From Planctomycetota bacterium (GTDB lineage Bacteria; Planctomycetota; Planctomycetia; Pirellulales; Lacipirellulaceae): a stretch of 12,246 nucleotides of DNA. Under the pieces are notes generated by a model. The model did no database searches. It was not told the DNA's origin and was given only the letters and a program-made list of their open reading frames with translations. The DNA lies in contig JAKEGR010000229.1 in NCBI GenBank assembly GCA_022615465.1, forward strand, positions 1 to 12,246, read 5' to 3'. Shown one piece after another: positions 8,981-12,246 of the stretch; the first letter of the stretch is position 1, and each line of letters starts with the position of its first letter. Both the position numbers and the translations under genes were made by a program.

Positions 8981-9880
8981 TCACGTGGCATCAAGCCAAA
9001 ACGCGAGCAACATTGTCGGCGCGAGGAGCAGCAGCACGGCGCAACCCCAGAAGACGCTCACCAGGCCGACGCACACCGCCGCGTCAAGAACGATGGTCGA
9101 CTGCACGCAGTTTCGCACGGCGGCCTGGACGCGCGCCGGCGTTGGCTCGATAATCGCCAACATGCACCGTCGCATGACGGTCAGGGCGAGCACCATCCAC
9201 AGCAGATGCCAGCCGCGAGGCGCAACGATCAGTGTCGCCTTGCCCTCTTCCCATGCCGGCAACGACGCGATGATCGCAATACCGGCCAACAGGACAATCG
9301 TGCCGGCGAGAAGTTGCGATCGCGAGCTGGCGCGGGCCTCCGTGCGGGCGAACATGGTCACTCCGGCAATATAGACGCCGATGCCAAACGCGATCAGCAA
9401 CTCGGCATGACTCCATGCCACGGGCGCGAGGCTCATGCCCAGCAATACATTGAGCATCCGGCACGCGCCCATCACCGGCGGCGCAAGCGGCGTCCGTTTG
9501 AGCACGCAATCGTAGAGTACCACGCAGGCGGCGAGCAATGCGCCCACCGCGCCGGGCCGCCAATCGCCGGCAACCAGGCTGACTAGCCACGCGACCAGCA
9601 CTCCGCCGGCCAACATCGCCCACCCGACAGCAGCCGCGGTGGTTCGCGAGACGCGTCCCGACGGAATGGGCCGCTCGGTTCGCTCTTGGGCGTCGACCTC
9701 CGCGTCGCGCACATCGTTGAGTACCATGCCGCTCAAATAGAGCAAGCACGACGCCGCAACCAATAACGCAAAGTGCCCCGCCGGCCGCAACGTGCCGTGC
9801 GTGACCAGGTAGCCCATCGCCACGTCGGCCACCGCCGTAAACACATTCGGCAAACGCAGTAATCTGAGCCATGCGACCAC
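8981..9880 (-). CDS. UbiA-superfamily prenyltransferase, EboC-like
   Basis: This 299-residue, highly hydrophobic, probably multi-spanning membrane protein starts LRLLRLPNVFTAVADV, much like EboC-type members. The first Asp-rich motif of UbiA enzymes is NDVRDAEVD (55-63), followed by RPIPSGR (70-76), as in prenyl-acceptor transferases. The usual second Asp-rich motif is not evident; the matching cytoplasmic loop instead reads ARTEARASSR, which I recall as EboC-like. GTG 9880 is chosen because the homology begins there and GGGAG (9894-9890) lies 9 nt upstream, overlapping the stop codon of the preceding gene. The frame is open further upstream only because it shadows that gene. It forms an operon with the isomerase-like gene. 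A role in menaquinone prenylation (MqnP) is possible but less likely from the N-terminal sequence. Substrates are unknown. Confidence 0.85.
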   Translation of the reverse strand: MVAWLRLLRLPNVFTAVADVAMGYLVTHGTLRPAGHFALLVAASCLLYLSGMVLNDVRDAEVDAQERTERPIPSGRVSRTTAAAVGWAMLAGGVLVAWLVSLVAGDWRPGAVGALLAACVVLYDCVLKRTPLAPPVMGACRMLNVLLGMSLAPVAWSHAELLIAFGIGVYIAGVTMFARTEARASSRSQLLAGTIVLLAGIAIIASLPAWEEGKATLIVAPRGWHLLWMVLALTVMRRCMLAIIEPTPARVQAAVRNCVQSTIVLDAAVCVGLVSVFWGCAVLLLLAPTMLLAFWLDAT

Positions 9881-9893
9881 GCTGCAGTGCTCC

Positions 9894-10727
9894 CTATTGC
9901 TGTTCGAGGAATTGCTTGGCCTCGCTGGCCGCGGCGTCGGGGTCGTCGATGTAGGGATAGAGCTCCACGGTAAGCCAGCCGGTGTAGCCAGTACGTTGAA
10001 TCGCGGCGAGCGTGGCGGCAAAGTCGATCGCGCCGCGGCCGGGGACGAGGTGCTGGTGGACGCGCGTGTCGGCAATGTCCTCCAGGTGGTAGTGGCGGGT
10101 ATGGTCCTGCATTTTGGCGACCCAATGTTGTGGGTCTTCGCCAACGCAGTAGGCGTGGCCGATGTCGAAGTTGAGGCCGATCCTCGGCGAGTCGATGCGG
10201 GCGACAAACTCCAGGTATTGATCAAATCGCTCGATGAGGAGTCCCGGCTCCGGCTCGATGAGGAGCGACACGTCGAGCTTCTCGGCCAACTCGATGCACG
10301 GCATCAGCTCGTTGTAGAAAACGTCGGCAGCGGCTTGCCAGGGCTGGCCCGTGGCGAGCGGTCCGCCCGGCTCGGTCGAGATGTGCGGCGCGCCCAGGTC
10401 GTGTGCCAGTTGCAAGGCGCGTTTCGTGTGCTCGCGGCGGATCGCGCGGTAATGCGGATCGGGTTCGATCCAACTCGGATGCCAGTACGGCTGCCGCGGG
10501 TCGGCCACGGCATTCATCATAAAGGCGTTGATGTTCGAGATCGCGAGCCTGTGTTTCGCCAGGGCGTCGCGGATGGATTGCTTCTGTTCTTCCAGCAGGC
10601 CGGCCGGCCATGCGTGCGGCACGTCGGCCAGCAGCTCGATGCCGCGGTAGCCGAGCGCGGCCACGCGCGCGATCGTGGTTTCGATCGAATAGCGGAGAAA
10701 GGCGTTGGAACTGAAGGCCAATTTCAT
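9894..10727 (-). CDS. Sugar phosphate isomerase/epimerase-like TIM-barrel protein
   Basis: This 277-residue cytoplasmic protein has the xylose isomerase-like/AP endonuclease 2 barrel fold. It begins with the typical MKLAFSSNAF strand and GYRGIELLAD (27-36). Likely metal ligands are E158 or E160 (IEPEP), D188 and H191 (NFDIGH), H212 or H214 (HYHLED) and E255 (VELYPY), each at a barrel strand end as the family expects. The reaction cannot be assigned; members isomerise or epimerise sugars, inosose or hydroxypyruvate. ATG 10727 is preferred because the first beta strand starts directly after it. A further in-frame start at 10763 adds 12 unrelated residues. The stop TAG (9896-9894) forms part of the ribosome-binding site of the UbiA gene 13 nt downstream, so the two products are made together and probably act in one pathway. 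Confidence 0.87.
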   Translation of the reverse strand: MKLAFSSNAFLRYSIETTIARVAALGYRGIELLADVPHAWPAGLLEEQKQSIRDALAKHRLAISNINAFMMNAVADPRQPYWHPSWIEPDPHYRAIRREHTKRALQLAHDLGAPHISTEPGGPLATGQPWQAAADVFYNELMPCIELAEKLDVSLLIEPEPGLLIERFDQYLEFVARIDSPRIGLNFDIGHAYCVGEDPQHWVAKMQDHTRHYHLEDIADTRVHQHLVPGRGAIDFAATLAAIQRTGYTGWLTVELYPYIDDPDAAASEAKQFLEQQ

Positions 10728-10842
10728 CGCTGGGACACTCTCGCAAAGGCGATTTGGAAGCAAGTTGGTTGTTCAAACCTCTGTGTTCATCCGCGGACAC
10801 CAGGCGATTGGTGCGCAGCGCCCACTCTACACGCCGGTTTCC

Positions 10843-10863
10843 AAGCTGTTATAGTAACAGTTT
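10843..10863. promoter_or_regulatory. Palindrome overlapping a candidate -10, possible operator
   Basis: CTGTTA-TAG-TAACAG (10846-10860) is a perfect 6-bp-arm inverted repeat. Outside one mismatched pair it extends by AA/TT to 9-bp arms over 10843-10863. It covers the proposed -10 of the isomerase promoter, as a repressor site would. No regulator gene is nearby. Confidence 0.4.
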
Positions 10864-10875
10864 CCTATCAGGCAA
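10848..10875 (-). promoter_or_regulatory. Candidate promoter for the isomerase/UbiA operon
   Basis: On the minus strand TTGCCT (10875-10870) and TATAAC (10853-10848) are separated by 16 bp. Transcription would start near 10841, leaving a leader of about 114 nt before ATG 10727. The -10 lies inside the palindrome at 10843-10863. Confidence 0.4.
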
Positions 10876-10889
10876 CCAGACGGCTGGCA

Positions 10890-10911
10890 CCGGCGGACTG
10901 CAAGTCGCCGG
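10890..10911. repeat. GC-rich hairpin beside the inverted-repeat element
   Basis: CCGGCG (10890-10895) pairs with CGCCGG (10906-10911). After a bulged G at 10896, ACT (10897-10899) pairs with AGT (10903-10905), leaving loop GCA. The result is a 9-bp stem with one bulge. It ends 11 bp before the inverted-repeat element and may be part of the same repeat unit. Confidence 0.5.
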
Positions 10912-10921
10912 CTAACAGACT

Positions 10922-11009
10922 GTTGAAAAAGGGGACTGGCTCGCGGAACGCTTGAAGAATCGCTTCAGTTTGGCGTGGTCGCGAGAGCGTGCCTGTCCCC
11001 TTTTTCAAC
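10922..11009. mobile_element. 88-bp inverted-repeat element, MITE- or REP-like
   Basis: Left arm 10922-10944 and right arm 10987-11009 are inverted copies matching at 21 of 23 positions. The outer 15 (GTTGAAAAAGGGGAC and its complement) are perfect. The 42-bp interior has no gene and contains a small TGAAG/CTTCA hairpin. I see no target-site duplication and no transposase. I recall similar GGGGAC/GTCCCC repeats scattered in planctomycete and other genomes near REP-associated tyrosine transposases, so a non-autonomous mobile repeat is the likeliest reading. A terminator is less likely, because it lies upstream of both flanking genes and its loop is large. Confidence 0.6.
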
Positions 11010-11052
11010 GGGCAGCCAGGACGCTGGAAATGAGGCTGCGAGAGGTTCCAAC

Positions 11053-11922
11053 ATGCCCAGAATTGTCCGAGGAGCTTTGATTCAGGCTACGCTCTGCGAG
11101 CCGGCCACGTCGCCGGTCGAAAAAATCAAGCTGGCAATGATCGACAAACACGTCGCCCTGATCGCCCAAGCGGCCGATCAGGGCGCCGAGGTCGTGTGCC
11201 TGCAAGAGTTGTTCTACGGCCCGTACTTCTGCGCCAAGCAAGAAACCAAGTGGTACGACCTCACGGAATCGATTCCCGGCCCGACCACCAGGCTCATGCA
11301 GGACCTGGCGCGGAAGCACCGGATGGTGATGGTCGTGCCGATGTTTGAGGAAGACCTGCCGGGCGTGTACTACAATGCAGCGGCGGTGATCGATGCCACG
11401 GGCGAATACCTGGGCAAGTTCCGCAAGATGCACATCCCGCATTGCGAGCCGGGCTTTTGGGAAAAAGACTATTTCCGTCCGGGAAACCTGGGCTACCCAG
11501 TGTTCGACACGAAGATCGGCAAGGTGGGGGTCTACCTTTGTTATGACCGCCACTTTCCAGATGGGGCGCGGTGCCTGGGCCTGGGCGGTGCGGAGATCGT
11601 GTTCAATCCGTCGGCCACCGTGGCCGGGCTGAGCGAATACCTGTGGAAGCTGGAGCAGCCGGCACACGCCGTGGCCAACCAGTATTTCGTGGGCGCGATC
11701 AACCGGCCGGGCTGGGAAGAACCGTGGCGGATCGGTGAGTTCTTCGGCCAGAGTTATTTCTGTGACCCGCGCGGGCAATTCGTCGCCCAATCGGAGAAGC
11801 GAACCGAGGACGACATCGTCGTGGCCGACTTGGATTTCGACATGATCCGCGAAGTACGGAACGTATGGCAATTCTTCCGCGACCGCCGCCCGGAAACCTA
11901 CGGGGCAATCACTGCGCCGTGA
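11053..11922 (+). CDS. Nitrilase-superfamily carbon-nitrogen hydrolase, beta-ureidopropionase-like
   Basis: This 289-residue cytoplasmic enzyme has the Glu-Lys-Cys triad of the nitrilase superfamily: E52 in LQELFYGPYF, K125 in FRKMHIP and C163 in YLCYDRHFPDG. The surrounding segments resemble beta-ureidopropionase (N-carbamoyl-beta-alanine amidohydrolase), the last step of reductive pyrimidine breakdown. Examples are GNLGYPVFDTKIGKVGV, GAEIVFNPSAT, LSEYLW and the C-terminal VRNVWQFFRDRRPETY. N-carbamoylputrescine amidase is a close alternative. ATG 11053 is chosen because GAGAGG (11040-11045) lies 7 nt upstream and the beta-strand core starts directly after it; the open frame extends further up only through the repeat element. 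No dihydropyrimidinase or dihydropyrimidine dehydrogenase gene is in the window, so the substrate is not settled by context. Confidence 0.88.
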   Translation: MPRIVRGALIQATLCEPATSPVEKIKLAMIDKHVALIAQAADQGAEVVCLQELFYGPYFCAKQETKWYDLTESIPGPTTRLMQDLARKHRMVMVVPMFEEDLPGVYYNAAAVIDATGEYLGKFRKMHIPHCEPGFWEKDYFRPGNLGYPVFDTKIGKVGVYLCYDRHFPDGARCLGLGGAEIVFNPSATVAGLSEYLWKLEQPAHAVANQYFVGAINRPGWEEPWRIGEFFGQSYFCDPRGQFVAQSEKRTEDDIVVADLDFDMIREVRNVWQFFRDRRPETYGAITAP

Positions 11923-11939
11923 ACGATTTTCCATCAAGC

Positions 11940-11956
11940 CGGGCATGTCATGCCCG
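11940..11956. terminator. Hairpin between convergent genes
   Basis: CGGGCATG-T-CATGCCCG is a perfect inverted repeat with 8-bp arms around a central T, 18 bp after the nitrilase stop and 31 bp before the stop of the opposing gene. The site suits a bidirectional terminator, though neither side has a T-tract. Confidence 0.4.
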
Positions 11957-11987
11957 AGGATGCCATTGCCGGCTCGATGAGTTTCGA

Positions 11988-12246
11988 TTAGCCGTCTGGA
12001 TTGTCGAGCAACTCTTGCAGCCGCGAAGCCAACTCAAGCGGGAACCTGGCGACCCAAGTTTCGTCGATCAGCCCCACGCCGATCATATCTCGCAAGTGGG
12101 TACGGTCCTTGTCGCGGAAGGACGTAAGCTTCATCTTCACCAGACTTTGCAGGTTTAGTACGCGAAACGCTTTGAACGATTCAGACTCCGTCACATCGGG
12201 AACCGGCGCAACGTAGTGTTCCTGGACCTTCTCTCCGCAGAAGACC
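11988..12246 (-). CDS. C-terminal part of a nucleotidyltransferase-like conserved protein (5' end outside window)
   Basis: The minus-strand frame is open from the right edge to TAA at 11990-11988, giving 85 residues. It includes FRVLNLQSLVKMKLTSFRDKD, then HLRDMIGVGLID and a C-terminal LELASRLQELL. The pattern LxxLVxMKLxxFRxKDxxHLRDM is typical of the C-terminal half of MNT/AbiEii-like nucleotidyltransferase proteins, where the K and the R/KD residues follow the catalytic domain. The catalytic GSxDxD part would lie to the right of the window, so activity cannot be judged. GTG 12194 could be read as a start, but the family-like residues upstream (EKVQEHYVAPVPD) show that the gene continues. 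Whether it is part of a toxin-antitoxin pair is unknown. Confidence 0.65.
   Translation of the reverse strand, partial: VFCGEKVQEHYVAPVPDVTESESFKAFRVLNLQSLVKMKLTSFRDKDRTHLRDMIGVGLIDETWVARFPLELASRLQELLDNPDG

Larger units (their letters stand above)
10728..11052. other. 325-bp divergent intergenic region with several structured elements
   Basis: The gap separates the minus-strand isomerase/UbiA operon from the plus-strand nitrilase-type gene. In order it holds a candidate minus-strand promoter overlapping a palindrome (10843-10875), a GC-rich hairpin (10890-10911) and an inverted-repeat element (10922-11009). It ends with GAGAGG (11040-11045), 7 nt before the nitrilase ATG. I see no convincing coding region or tRNA in it. 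Confidence 0.75.

Noticed and set aside
8981..9880. Assigning the UbiA-like gene as menaquinone prenyltransferase MqnP because mqn genes are near
   Set aside because: The N-terminal sequence and the ARTEA loop look EboC-like, and the gene is 7 kb away on the other strand in a different operon.
9881..10225. N-terminal extension of the UbiA-like protein
   Set aside because: The extra 115 residues are Ser/Thr/Pro-rich shadow sequence of the isomerase-like gene. A good ribosome-binding site precedes GTG 9880.
8981..10727. Calling a full ebo cluster
   Set aside because: No TatD-like, dehydroquinate synthase-like, EboA or phosphatase gene accompanies the pair in this window.
9897..10955. Long plus-strand open frame (352 codons) opposite the isomerase-like gene
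   Set aside because: It is antisense to the TIM-barrel gene and runs on into structured intergenic DNA, with no domain signature.
10922..11009. Inverted repeat read as an ordinary intrinsic terminator
   Set aside because: It lies in a divergent intergenic region upstream of both genes, and the spacing between arms is 42 bp, so a repeat element fits better.
11005..11946. Long minus-strand open frame (313 codons) opposite the nitrilase-type gene
   Set aside because: It is the exact shadow of a gene with an intact E-K-C triad. Its composition, rich in His, Arg and Val, resembles no family I know.

Overview
The window looks like a piece of a planctomycete chromosome, most likely from the Pirellulales group. 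Three things point there. One is a DUF1559 pseudopilin-like protein with an N-terminal prepilin-type helix and a C-terminal H-X9-DG motif. The second is a NatB-type ABC permease fused to a CPBP intramembrane protease. The third is the futalosine route to menaquinone (mqnA, mqnC) in GC-rich DNA with weak or absent Shine-Dalgarno sites. Taxonomy is inferred from protein families only.

Layout. Positions 1-1848 (+) hold the 3' part of mqnA overlapping mqnC by 20 bp. After a 218-bp gap with a candidate promoter come a NatA-like ABC ATPase and the permease-protease fusion (2067-5209, +). Next is a metal-dependent amidohydrolase (5269-6531, +), a good candidate for aminodeoxyfutalosine deaminase. 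Its 3' end overlaps by 14 bp the convergent galactokinase gene (6518-7699, -). Between galK and the divergent DUF1559 gene (7939-8958, +) lie two back-to-back candidate promoters. The DUF1559 gene converges on a two-gene minus-strand operon (10727 down to 8981): a TIM-barrel sugar-phosphate isomerase/epimerase-like protein followed by a UbiA-superfamily prenyltransferase resembling EboC. A 325-bp divergent intergenic region (10728-11052) carries a promoter-overlapping palindrome, a hairpin and an 88-bp inverted-repeat element. It leads into a beta-ureidopropionase-like nitrilase-superfamily gene (11053-11922, +). The right edge holds the C-terminal part of a minus-strand nucleotidyltransferase-like conserved protein.

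How the genes fit together. MqnA, MqnC and probably the amidohydrolase serve menaquinone synthesis. The ABC pair is an export or stress-type transporter with an appended membrane protease. The isomerase-like and UbiA-like genes are translationally linked and probably share a pathway, which the window does not identify. The other genes are metabolic singletons. I see no CRISPR array, rRNA, tRNA, phage or intact insertion sequence. No clearly new system stands out; the more interesting items are the fusion protein, the isomerase/UbiA pair and the structured 10843-11009 region.
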